64,000 nucleotides of DNA from Acanthacorydalis orientalis (Eukaryota > Arthropoda > Insecta > Megaloptera > Corydalidae): positions 17,321,422-17,385,421 of the forward strand of contig CM068319.1 in NCBI GenBank assembly GCA_034766995.1. The letters run 5' to 3'. Numbering within the stretch: position 1 is the stretch's first letter; every line of letters begins with the position of its first letter. Under the pieces are notes generated by a model. That model did no database searches. It was not told the origin of the DNA and worked only from the letters and a program-made list of their open reading frames with translations. The translations under genes were made by a program, and so were the position numbers. Positions 48,228 through 59,624 of the stretch are shown in pieces.

Positions 48228-48968
48228 AGCACTGCCATTTCGCTACACTGGCGCACGCTTTCCATGTTTGACGTATCGCATAGCCAAGAAGCACGGTCGC
48301 CCCCACTACTCAACGAAGTCCACCATCAGAGAAGCAACATGAGCACAACACTTCGGCACGCTCGCAAACGCGTATCTTTGTCGACTCTGTTGCGACGTAA
48401 CCGACGCACACATCAGTTCCATATCTACTGGTAGGCCGACCACTTGCTGCTGTTGTTGCTGCAACGTGCGAGAAAAACTGCTGCGGACGACACGCGCGTG
48501 CGACACTTGCTAGATCTTTCCGAACGTAATAATAATCATCATCATCATCACCATCGACGGAAGGACGGACGACTGGATGATCCGCACGCGACGCGCACTT
48601 CTTCACAGGAACGATACCATTCTATAAGAATTGCCTTCTTGATCATCGATATCGCGACACGCTAGATCTGTTCTTGTGACAGAGAAAAATTCGACGATTT
48701 TCAATTATTTTGTGTTTGTCAGTGCATTTGTGTGTCACAACTCATACCAAATGTTGATCGAAACGTTTCGTGTTTGGTTCGTGTGCTATACCTATTGTTG
48801 TACTTTTATTATGATTGAATAGATTACAACCAATCAAAATAATATCAAGAATACAACAGTGTTGTTGTAATTTAACACGTTCCTTACGAATATATATATT
48901 TTGTGTTTCGTTTATGTGAAACTTGGTGTTTTGTACCAAACAGATCGCACCTGAAAAAGTTTCAAAAG
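48228..48968 (+). other. Probable 5' leader exon of a gene extending past the window
   Basis: About 740 bp that begin some 30 bp after a consensus TATA box and end at a strong splice donor (AAAAG/GTAAGTGA at 48969). The first 450 bp are strikingly GC- and CpG-rich compared with everything around them. No long reading frame with a recognisable product is present; an open frame at 48444-48665 includes a run of six His codons and might be an upstream ORF. The most economical reading is an untranslated first exon of a large plus-strand gene whose coding exons lie far downstream. The gene is not identified. Confidence 0.55.
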
Positions 48969-49763
48969 GTAAGTGAACGTGTTTCTCTTTCTTATATATC
49001 TATGTAGAATAAAACTCGTTGCGTCGGTTAAAAAAAACAAAGTACAAAATATAAAGAATGTGGTTAACAATCGACAGACATTACACTCTGAAAACTATGC
49101 AATATGAAAAAGTAAAGAATGTGCATTGTTGTGCTACACATGTAAATGGAATGTTTTTCATTTCAGATTGTAAAATAATTAAACATACCGGCAATGAATC
49201 AACAAACTTATTGTTCATTTTAAAATTATCTTATAAGTAACCTGAAACAAAATAATATTTATATTTTGACAACACACTAGTTACCTATGATCTTGACAAG
49301 CATATTTTCTTTTTTTTGTAAAAAAAAACAAATATTCATTTAATCATGATACACTATATATAAACAAATATCAAATATATAAATAATATTTATTACTCAT
49401 TATATATATATATATATATATATGTAATTTACAGGAAAGTTTATAAATTATCTGTTAATACGATTTTTACTTAAAATAATTTATAATATAGAGAGAGAAA
49501 CCTCTGTATCACATATTCGATTCTACCACCTGACTAACTTTTTGATAGAGGGATTTTTATAAATAGTTAATTCACTAATTATAATTGAAGGCACTGTTGA
49601 AATTATATTTCTTTAAATTAATAATTTCATTACAGAGGAGTCTGTTAAACGTAGGATTCATTCTAGTATGCAGCTTTATGTAAATTTTAAATGCGAATCA
49701 TTTTTTATTAAAGTAAAATATATACACACGCCTTTAAAACATGAAACCATAATTTATCTTTAA

Positions 49764-49801
<38 letters not shown>

Positions 49802-49855
49802 TTATAAATAAAATGTAATATATTTTTTGAAAATATTTTATATATATACATATGC

Positions 49856-49915
<60 letters not shown>

Positions 49916-50683
49916 GTATAACAGACAAAAAATGTAAAAAATATGTGATATAATTATAAATAAACTATGATTTAAAATATATATATTTATGGAGAATTTT
50001 AATAACATATAAATAAGTAAATGGCAGTGTTTTTTAGTAGAATTACCATATCTAACATTTAAAATCTAGAAAATATATGAAAAACTAGGATGTTTTCCAT
50101 TTTCAAACGAGAACATTTTAAAATTATACATATTTGTAAAAAGGAATCAATAAATATTTGTTGTTACGGTTAATACTTTTCAGTAAGTTGGAATTAAAAA
50201 ATGAGTAATTATGTAACGTTTTATAATCCATTTTTATATTCCAAGGAGTAAAATCTTTTGCTTCGTTCATTTATAGCGACATTTGTTACAAAGATGTAAA
50301 TAAGATATTCAGTTTGATTTTTTTGTTTACTGCCATTTTAATTACTTCTGATTGGAATAATGTTAAAGTTAGCGTCGAAACCGGTTAAAACAATCAGTTG
50401 TTGAATTTGATCATTATAACTGAAGTTTATTTTATGCGGAAAATTGTATTTATAGTATAGAAGAATTCATTTATAACGAATTTGGTTAGAATAATTAGAG
50501 TAAGATGTCCAGTATGATTTTTTTATTTACTAAACGTATTAAATTCTTCTGGTTGTAGAGATTTCTAGCTCGAGTTTTTACAATGCGGTTATAATAATTA
50601 AATTAGAAAATATAATGAGTTGGAATAAAAACATTTTTTTAAAGACTAACGTACATATTTGCGAATTGCGGTATATCATTTTT
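48969..50683. other. Putative first intron, AT-rich
   Basis: No gene is seen. Two (TA)n tracts near 49762-49793 and 49858-49911. An apparent 60-codon frame at 49058 lacks any recognisable feature. Confidence 0.45.
49858..49911. repeat. (TA)n microsatellite
   Basis: About 54 bp of TA. Confidence 0.95.
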
Positions 50684-51215
50684 TTAACACATTAAACGCC
50701 GCTACTCAAAATCGTAAGAATTTTCGAAAACGCTTTACATGGTTTGGTTCTAGGTTCCTTCTAATTAATTTGGCGTTAAAAAGAAAAAAAAAATAAAAAT
50801 GTTTGGTTTTCCATGGTTATATTTTGAGATGCATCAGCAGCCACTAATGCTAGTTGCGGCTGAATTTTTTTTTTGAAAAAAATTGTAAAAGTGAATAAAA
50901 CTTTAAATTTTTTCATTTATTTTATAAAAATTCGAAGCAAATCCTTAATAGTTGCTAAAACATTTCGGATGGAGAAAAACGTTGCACTTTATATATATAT
51001 ATATATATATACGGTCTGGTTCTTGCAAAGTCTACATCTATTCCACTTTTTTCTCACTTTCACAAAAATCGAAAAAATTAATAATGTAGTTCTATTGCTA
51101 TTGAATCAATGTTTACTGAAATATAAAAAAGTTTTAAAATAAATTATTTTGAGCAGAGAAAACAATTTCCAAATTTAATGTTGCGTATACGCAATAGTGA
51201 CGCTTAATGGGTTAA
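50684..51215. mobile_element. piggyBac-type MITE with TTAA ends
   Basis: A 532-bp element. The left end reads TTAACACATTAAACGCCGCT and the reverse-complemented right end TTAACCCATTAAGCGTCACT: an imperfect ~21-bp inverted repeat starting in the TTAA target of piggyBac elements. A perfect 14-bp palindrome (TTGCGTATACGCAA) lies 18 bp inside the right end. The inside has no transposase-like frame, so it is non-autonomous. Confidence 0.75.
51181..51194. repeat. Perfect 14-bp palindrome near MITE end
   Basis: TTGCGTATACGCAA equals its own reverse complement. Confidence 0.95.
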
Positions 51216-51369
51216 ATTGTGTTTACTCATTGTATTTACAAATCATGAAAGAAACTTTGTTCCATTTTATTTTTCATAGCTTCTATATACCAAGAATAAA
51301 ATGGTTTTACTAATTTTCACTAACTTATCCTATAAAATATTTAATTTTACTTTCACTTGAATGTAGAAG

Positions 51370-51860
51370 AATCTCCTTTGAAATGGGTTATATACTAAAG
51401 AAGCAAAAGTATATCAATAATAGCTATAATGCTACAATTGATAACAAATTTGGAAAACAATTTCGAAGAGAGTTTATCATCCTAAGATTTGTATTTATTG
51501 ATGCCGATGTAATCACATTGTGCTGAAAGATCTTTGAAGAAGCGTTCAGTGTCAAATAAAGTAATTCTGACGATTGGTTCTAATTAGCCGAAAATAAGAG
51601 AAGGATACAAGGCAAGTGAATTTTTTAATGCTGATGGAACCGGATTGTTTGTTATTTTTACATATGAAAAAGTATTTAAATTCCAAGGCGAGATTGTGTT
51701 TGAATGAGGATGTCAAAGGAGAGAATAAAAGTGTTCGTATCAACAAATAAGGACGGGATGGAAAAAAGAAATTGCTACCCTGAGATTTAAAAATCTAGAT
51801 ATTTCAAAAACGTAAACATCTTGCCGGTGGACTAAGTAACGAATAAAAAATAGAATATAA
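51370..51860 (+). pseudogene. pogo/Tigger-type transposase remnant
   Basis: Broken plus-strand frames contain the Tigger/pogo-family order: a region rich in helix-turn-helix-like sequence (51370-51540), then FFNADGTGLF at about 51626-51655, matching the family's 'NADETGLF' around its first catalytic Asp (Asp kept, following Glu changed to Gly), then a K-F-x-G-E stretch and a shifted 'tDGTEK'-like frame near 51750. Many stops; no ends seen. Confidence 0.6.
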
Positions 51861-51991
51861 GAGTAGATGTAATAACACAAAATAAAAACATCAATAGATT
51901 AAAGAGCTTCTTTTTCTTATGTATGTGTTTGTGAATCTGTTTAAGAGAATTTTGCAAATACATATCGACCCTCGGGTATAACGACAATTTA

Positions 51992-51992
<1 letters not shown>

Positions 51993-52030
<38 letters not shown>
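51993..52030. repeat. (TA)n microsatellite
   Basis: About 38 bp of TA. Confidence 0.95.
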
Positions 52031-52031
<1 letters not shown>

Positions 52032-52369
52032 CGATTTCTTTATCATGGTCTGTTCAGTGTTGATGTAAACGAATTTCATAATATTTATTTTCATTTCAAT
52101 CTTAACAATGCTTTATTCATTTCCCAGTAATGAAAATATATAATTTATATTTTTATTTTAAATAAAAATATAAAGAGAATATTGTGTAATTTTTAGTGAA
52201 AAAAATGTATAATAAGGAGTATATAATCATATGTAATCTTGTTAAAAAATATGTATTGCAAGTGTTAAATCTGCGAAGATATTTAAGAATAAACTGAAAA
52301 ATAGCACGTGTATTTGAAAACGAGAAAGTTTGATAACCATTTTCTTTAATTTATTTCGGTATAAACAAC

Positions 52370-52448
52370 GGGGCTCCTCCTTCTGCTCCTGCGTTCGTCA
52401 AGCTTGAGGGAGCGGGTCACTTCCTGCTCGCTGACGCTCGCTCCCTCT
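52370..52448. other. GC-rich island of unknown nature
   Basis: CT-rich GCTCCTCCTTCTGCTCCTGC is followed by GAGGGAGCGGG and, about 15 bp on, by its rough inverted copy CGCTCGCTCCCTC, which could form a hairpin. Composition is unlike all sequence within 3 kb. Confidence 0.5.
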
Positions 52449-52672
52449 TAACAAATAACAGAAATTAATAAATTATATATATAAATAATCCGCATAAAAT
52501 ATGTCGTAAAATTTTTATTCGAAAAGTTTATAAAAATTAACAAAATTCAATGTTAAAATGTGTAAAGCTTCAGTGAAAACGATATTTTGAACAAATTTCT
52601 TACCAGTTTTGTATTGAAATTGTATACCCTCTTTCGTTGTACACCGTGACACAGAACACTGACTATGTGACT

Positions 52673-52723
52673 GATATCAACCAATCAGAACAGAAACCTC
52701 GTGATCGATATCAACCAATCAGA
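52673..52723. repeat. Two direct 17-bp repeats with CCAAT boxes
   Basis: GATATCAACCAATCAGA occurs at 52673-52689 and 52707-52723. Confidence 0.9.
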
Positions 52724-53202
52724 GAACGATAAAACTGACACATAGCGATAGGAGCATTTTTTAGAAATAGAGAGAATATTAATTTAATAATATTTTTGTA
52801 CTTCTACATTTACATACAGAAATGAAGATAAGAAAATATAATTAATTAATAAATCGTTAATATATTAATGAGAAAGGAAGAATTCTATTATTTATTTCAT
52901 GTTTCTTCTAAATTGTGTACATTTTTTTTACATTTTCTTCATAGAAATTGCTAAATATTTTTCAAAATCTGATATCAAGTTACAAATAATTTTTAGGCAT
53001 TAATATTCGAATTATAACTAAATAGCGTGTGTATTGATTTTCTGACGTGTCATGAATTTAATCCAGCTTTGTGCATTATTAATTCATTTTCAAACTTACT
53101 ATGTCGTCGATAAAATAAGATACTCTAATGAGCTTCAACCTTGACAGTGTTGTAAAATAACTTAAGTAAAAATTCAGACGGTGAGTTCTGTAATTATAAG
53201 CT

Positions 53203-53203
<1 letters not shown>

Positions 53204-53272
<69 letters not shown>
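53204..53272. repeat. (TA)n microsatellite
   Basis: About 69 bp of TA with two CATA breaks. Confidence 0.95.
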
Positions 53273-55054
53273 CTCCCACATGTACATGTTATTATATTTT
53301 TTAACTTATTTTAAAACGTAGTCGAGAATTCAACTCATCAAGAATTTGAAATAATTTTGTTAAAAAAGATGACATATGTCGAAAGCTTGATTTCAATTTT
53401 AAAAAGATTAGTCAGACGTTTGACTTGTTAATCAGTTAGTTATGACTGTCATGTATTTTTATATATTTTTTATGTAATTATTTATTAAGGTTCTATAGAT
53501 ATAAAATGATTAGAAGGTTATAGAAGATATAAAATCATTGAAAAAATGAGTAATAAATATTATTAAATGAAACTATTGTTAAGTAATAGTTTATCAGTTT
53601 AAAATATTGATTAGTATAGTATATTGCAGACAAAATAACATTTATATTGTAAATTATAATATTTTTATTTGCACATTTATTTGTTTGTGTTCATACGAGG
53701 ACATTAGGCTGTCATTGAATTTTTTAAAATGTTCTTGATTATTAATTATGAATAATTCACACTATTATTATTATTTCATAAAAATCATCCTTTTTAAATG
53801 TATACCATGAATAATTTAATAAAAATTATAGAATCACGTACAATTACGAGTAATGGACGCAGAAGTAAAAGTTTAGACAATATTGTGAGGTTACAAGATT
53901 ATTGTCTTAAGATATTTTGTAGTTTTCAGTAAAAAAATTCATTTCGTGTTAAATTTTTACTATATTTTAGATTATTTGTTTAAAATAGTATCAATCGAAT
54001 AAAAGTCATATTTGGATATATTTAAATCTTTTTTTAAATTTTTATATAATGCATTTTTTTATTTGATGACTTTCTAAAAAATTCCTTATCATTCCTCTAT
54101 CCACAATTTATTCATTAATTGATTTGAAGTTATATTTTATAGAACAGCGCAAGTAAATTTACTGACAAATATCTTAAATGTTCATTTTTCAGTAATTATT
54201 TTTCTTGCAAAAGAAAATATTTCTTTTAAACACTTGACATTATTAAAAAAGGTGTAAATGAATTTTTCATTCCTTACACATACTTTTTACTAATCAAAAA
54301 TGTTCAGTAATTGATTATTCATCATGTTGTTTGTTCCGTATACGCATTTAAATGGCGATGTCATCATTTTCAGATCATTAAAGTATAGAAATATTATTTC
54401 AATTCATTTGTAACACCTTGAAAACGATACTATCGTTATCGTAATGTATATAAGCAACAATAAATTTAATAAATAATCAAAAATTGAACATTTCTGAACA
54501 GAAAAAGTGTGTTTCTTTCGAGAATAGAAAATTCATTTGCGAAAGTGAATTAGTTACTGCTTTAAAATTATTGCAAAAAAATTTTAATAGAAAAATTCTG
54601 ATTTTTATATTAACGTTTATTTACAAAAAATGTATCTGCTGTTTTTAATTAATTAACAAAAAATCTTATTTTAAAATTAAAACAAACATTATATACTTAT
54701 AATCTCTTTTATATAGAGATTCATCCTTACGCCATCGTTTGAATCACTTATTTCAATTTTCAACGATAGGTATATTTTAATCTTTTCTATAATTATTCTT
54801 TGGTTGCTAAAGTTATTTATAAGAAATGATAAGAATACGATAAATTTTAATATTGTATAAAGTGGACCTGTTCATTAAGTGATTTTATTTTTAAACTCAA
54901 AATCAACTGAACTATATTTTCTTTTTCTGAATTTATTGCACTAAAGTTATCATTCTTCCATATTCAAAATAATGATGTTTAACGTTTCCAAATATTCTAT
55001 ATGTTTTCTTTCGTTGCGCTGATTTTGTCATTTTATTTTTTGAAAACGTAATGT
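53273..55054. other. Featureless AT-rich sequence
   Basis: I see no gene, repeat or regulatory signal worth naming. Confidence 0.4.
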
Positions 55055-55315
55055 GATATATGGCTATCTATTGACTCCATATTTTATAACAATTTTATAA
55101 AAAGTATAAATATATTGGTAGATTAAAGTTTTTAAGTTCATTCTTACATTTCTCACATTGAAAAGTGTGTTCAATTGCGAGGAATGAAACTTTATTTAGA
55201 GAACGTGAGATATCTAAAGAACAGGGGTTTGCAAATTAATAATCATACTTATAGAAGATATATACTTATAAGAATATTATAAACAACTATAAAATTAAAT
55301 AAGTCATTATCTACA

Positions 55316-55353
<38 letters not shown>

Positions 55354-55585
55354 TATGTGGTTATCTATTGATTTCATATTTTATAAAATTTTTGTACAAA
55401 GTATAAATACATTGGTAGATTAATGTTTCAAGTTCATATTCATGAAACGTTTCTCAAACTGAAAGAATCAAAATTTATTTAGAGGACTGAAAATACCTAG
55501 AGAACCGGGTTTTTTCAAATTAATAATCACACTTATGCATAGAATATTATAAACAACTATAAAATTAAATAAGTCATTATCTACA

Positions 55586-55653
<68 letters not shown>
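55055..55653. repeat. Tandem duplication of a ~297-bp unit ending in (TA)n
   Basis: Copy one (55055-55350) and copy two (55351-55653) share, in order, the words ATCTATTGA, CATATTTTATA, AAGTATAAATA, TTGGTAGATTAA, AAGTTCAT, TTTATTTAGAG, AAATTAATAATCA, and a long identical end (TATTATAAACAACTATAAAA then TTAAATAAGTCATTATCTAC). Each copy finishes with a TA tract, which is twice as long in copy two. Confidence 0.85.
55588..55653. repeat. (TA)n microsatellite
   Basis: About 66 bp of TA ending the second tandem copy. Confidence 0.95.
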
Positions 55654-55656
<3 letters not shown>

Positions 55657-55877
55657 AGTGTATCTAAATTTAATATAGAAGAGGAAAATCATATTTTCTT
55701 CGACATATATATTCATGAAGAGTCAAAATTAAATATATTATATGAAAAATAATTTATTAAAGTGTGGCTACATGATGAAAACAGGAATGGTGAGGAAATT
55801 GCGGATGAATGAATGATTCACAGCGGTAGTACAAAATAAATAATTCATTTTACTTATTTAAAAAGGTGATTTTAAAT

Positions 55878-55909
<32 letters not shown>

Positions 55910-56031
55910 TATAAGTAAATAAGTAATGGTAGCCAAAAAGAAGGGTAAAAAAGGCAGTACAAAGATTATTGAAATTTTATTCTATAATTCATAATAGTTT
56001 TTAAATAATTATTAATATTTTTTCTTAATAC

Positions 56032-56035
<4 letters not shown>

Positions 56036-56090
<55 letters not shown>
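56036..56090. repeat. (TACA)n-(TA)n-(TG)n compound repeat
   Basis: CATA units, then about 38 bp of TA, then TGTGTG. Confidence 0.9.
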
Positions 56091-56096
<6 letters not shown>

Positions 56097-57456
56097 TTTA
56101 TTCATTGCATGTGAATCTATCATCAAAAATACAAACATGCTATTATTCACCGAATACCAAACAGTTTTTTATTTCGTTTTAGGTGACGCAAAATGTTAAA
56201 ATTAATATTATAACTTTTATTATATATTGTTTTCCATTAAAATTGTTATTTGATCAGACAAATGATATTGTTATAGTATAAATTCAATTACACTTGATGT
56301 GTTGATTTTCGTCAAAAATATATGAAATGTGTTTAGATCAAATTTGTAATTTATTTCATAGAATATGGGATGAGTACAGAATATATTTTCACTTAATTAT
56401 TACCTGTATCATATTAAACAGTGTTTTATTACTGCTTTTATTTTGACTGCAATCTGATATTCATAAATTGATAATTCTCATTATGAATGGTTTATTGTTC
56501 AAAGTACTCTATTAAAACGAAAACATCGTTTCGAATATTTCATTAATATCAATATGTTTTTCATTCGAATGTGTAGTCGGTGGCAAGTACAATATGTATG
56601 ATGAATCATTTGTTTATATCCGGTCTTATGAGCTTTATTATTAAAATTTCATTAGTATCGCTGTGTTTATATTTAACTTACACATTTTAAATTTAAAAGA
56701 GTGGAATTTTACAAACATGTAATTACAATCAATTTAATCTTTTATTAGGCTATTTACTGAATCTAAAAAAATATGTTTAGAGGCAACATCTTTTTTCTTA
56801 CTTTCGATATTTTAATTCGTGTTTCATGTAAATTTAATTACTCGCAGTTAGATTAATCTTCTTCTGGACACGTTTATTAATACATTTTATAGACATATTC
56901 GTTTATATAGTTGCACTTCATTAAATTATAATTATCAGTCTTTATAAGATTTTATTTTCACAAATGAATGATTTTTCACAAAGCACAACACATTTGTTGA
57001 ACAAAAAAGTTTAATAAACGATTATTGATCATTGTTTATTATTTTCTATGTGTGTAGTTAGTAAGATAACCACGCACATAGAAAATAATATTCTCCTCTG
57101 AGAACTAAATTTAATCTATGCTTATGTACAGATTTTTCTGTGCCTTAGGGCTATGACGGATAGAAATGAAATCTTATCTATCACTTATATATATATATAT
57201 GTAAATGTTTTCCGTTAACAAATCTCTAATGATTCTCTCTTTTCTTCCAGAAAGACAAGATTTCAATCTTTTAAAAATGAATTATTACTAGTAAAAAATC
57301 GTTGATTTTCATTGTGATTTCACATCATTTTCGAAACGTTAGCTTTGATGATAATGGAGTTTTTATAGAAATTCGCATTAAAAAAATAGTCAAAAATTAA
57401 TTATGGAACATTTTAATAACTGAAAATTTAATGTTAAATGATTAGTAGTTTGTATA

Positions 57457-57458
<2 letters not shown>

Positions 57459-57519
<61 letters not shown>

Positions 57520-57540
57520 CTATATATATGTATATATATA
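57459..57540. repeat. (TA)n microsatellite with TATG/TATC breaks
   Basis: About 82 bp in total. Confidence 0.95.
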
Positions 57541-57753
57541 AATGTATAGTCAATTTAATAATTATATTTCAACAATAGTCCCATTAGAGATTTTTTGCAT
57601 AAGCAGCGATTATACTGTTAGCTCAATCGTATAAATAATTAATCATATATAATAGTAGACAACAAATCTAATTATACGGTTTACGTAATACTGTCGAACA
57701 TACGATCTACAGACTGATTAATCGTTTGTACATGTTCGACTTACTAGTTAACA

Positions 57754-57791
57754 ATGGACTCAAAGATGGATACTGGATGGGACCGATTAAG
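57754..57791 (+). CDS. Candidate start-codon exon (partial gene)
   Basis: ATG in good context (AACAATGG) opens 12 codons, MDSKMDTGWDRL, and runs to a splice donor (AAG/GTACAT). The amino-acid make-up is unlike the AT-driven noise nearby. If real, it would be the first coding exon of a plus-strand gene, possibly the one whose leader exon ends at 48968, with the rest beyond the window. Possible acceptors lie at CTACAG (57709-57714) and TACTAG (57742-57747). The evidence is short and the call tentative. Confidence 0.3.
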
Positions 57792-58962
57792 GTACATTGG
57801 CACTAAATGTTTATTTTACAAGTGAAATAAATTTTGTCTGACTATCATTATAAATCACAGTGATTTGTTGATTCGCATTAGAAAATATTCATGAGAGTAA
57901 TAGTTAAAGAACAGAATGAATAGTATTCAAATTATATGATTTTTTTGGATAATTCGTATAATTTGTTATTGTTTGTCTGTTGAATGTGTACTCTTTTATA
58001 AAAAATAATTGGTTATAGAGGTTTTCAATTATATATATATATATATATATATATACAGTTTTACATAAATATGAAAAATATTGCTATTCACATTATAATA
58101 TTTACATAAATATTGCTATTATTTGAAATTACTGCATAGATTTTTGCGTCAAAATATTGAAAATGATACGACTGTATACTTCATCGTTGCCGTTTTATTT
58201 TCACGCCTCTATTTATATACCATATTATTTATTATGTTTTCTTTTCAACTGTGAAAAAATTAATTGAGTAAATGTATTTGATTGTTAATAAATATGCAAA
58301 TACAAGTTAAATTGAAGCTTGTCGCACATGAATTCCCAGTTTCTGCACTAGAGATGAAGTACAGACTGATATCTCGTCTGTATTTTGTTTTTTTTTATTT
58401 TTTTTTGGTACTGGTACAATTAATTCAAGAGTATTTGAAAAAAAAGCACTTAAAAGTATACTTTTACATATTTTAAAGTACATTTTTGTGCGTGTATATG
58501 TTTTGACTTCATAACGAATTTTTTAATTAGAGAAACAAAATGAATTTTTTTTTAATTAAAAACAGTAATCATTGTTTTCAATGTTTCATGGAATCATAAT
58601 TAAAAATAATTACTTTTTATGAAACTGTAACGCCTTTTTCGGAAGTTGTAAATATGAAGTATTTGAATAATTGATTATTTCATTTAAGTGTAAACACTTT
58701 TATAAATTTATAACTTTTTAGATGATTTTTATATTGAGGTTTTATATTTATATATTTTTTTATTTATATATTTATGAAAAATAATTAATAGATTAAAGTG
58801 TTTTCAGTGACCGGTTTAATATCAGTGGTATAGGCTTAGATTTCGCAAAGAAAAAAAATATATTCGATTCTTTTCTTACTTAGATTTTTTATTGAATATA
58901 TTTTTCCGATGTTATAGTTCTTTGGGACGTTATAGTTGTAACATTTTGTAATTGGTTTAGGC
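57792..58962. other. AT-rich spacer
   Basis: No gene seen; a short (TA)n near 58030 and T-runs. Confidence 0.4.
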
Positions 58963-59416
58963 CAGTGGTGGCGAACCTTTTTATGTGCGCATGCCAAAAT
59001 TTTCCAAATAATATTTATCGAGTTGCTGATATGGTAGTTATTAATAGGGAGAAAGTTATTAAAAAATATTTTTTGTAAAATTTTATTAAGTCTAAAAACT
59101 AACAGAATTTTATAAAAAAATGAACAAATAACTGGTACAAACAACGATATCAATTAATGAGATTTTTTCTGTTGTACCAGTCTGAAAATAAAGACAACAT
59201 ATATTTCAATTTAATCAGTAAGGTGAATCTGTCTTTGATAATGTCTTAAGTTTTAGGAGTGTAATATCGACATATGTTAAAATGAATGTTATTTAGGAAA
59301 ATTACATTTTTTCTGAACAGCAAAAAATAAAAATATCATCTGTAAATCATTCACGTGCCAGTAAAATTTTCATACGTGCCACCTCTGGCACGCGTGCTAC
59401 AGATTTATCATGCCTG
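58963..59416. mobile_element. hAT MITE with perfect 8-bp target duplication
   Basis: A 454-bp element. It begins CAGTGGTGGCGAACCTTTTT and ends in CATGCCTG; the reverse-complemented right end (CAGGCATGATAAATCTGTAG, then CACGCGTGCC) partly mirrors the left. GTTTAGGC flanks both sides exactly (58955-58962 and 59417-59424). Near the right end ACGTGCC and GGCACGCGTGC form a further inverted pair. No transposase is encoded. Confidence 0.85.
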
Positions 59417-59545
59417 GTTTAGGCCATTGAGTCTTCAGTGCAGTTAGTGTTAAGGACTGAAGTAAAAAAAAATATTTGAAGATGAAATTGTAACTGGTTG
59501 TAGAAAGTGATGGTAAAAATTGTACAGATTTTTTATGTTGTAAAA

Positions 59546-59624
59546 TTAGGTCAGTAGAAAAATAATTTCCATTTATAACCTTTAAATTCATAACAAAAAT
59601 CGCAATTATTTTCCTACCGACTTA
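59546..59624. mobile_element. Mini-mariner: two terminal repeats nearly fused
   Basis: The left arm TTAGGTCAGTAGAAAAATAA faces a right arm that, reverse-complemented, reads TTAAGTCGGTAGGAAAATAA; both continue into ATTT. Only about 20 bp separates the arms, so it is a 79-bp foldback remnant of a mariner with the whole interior lost. Confidence 0.6.

Larger units (their letters stand above)
51861..53203. other. Spacer with an unexplained GC-rich island and CCAAT repeats
   Basis: Holds a (TA)n tract (51993-52030), an ~80-bp GC-rich block (52370-52448) and two direct copies of a CCAAT-bearing 17-mer (52673, 52707). No gene is supported. Confidence 0.5.
55654..57753. other. AT-rich spacer
   Basis: No gene is supported. 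Contains (TA)n tracts near 55878, 56036 and 57459. Confidence 0.45.

Noticed and set aside
48444..48665. Frame with a His-6 run inside the GC-rich block as a protein-coding gene
   Set aside because: Starts inside a region that looks like an untranslated leader; overlapping frames on the other strand are equally open because of GC content. Kept only as a possible upstream ORF.
50873..51142. 89-codon frame inside the piggyBac-type MITE as a transposase piece
   Set aside because: No DDD-type or zinc-finger features, and it includes a TA-repeat translation.
58836..59153. 105-codon minus-strand frame
   Set aside because: It crosses the left boundary of the hAT MITE at 58963, so it cannot be an old conserved gene.
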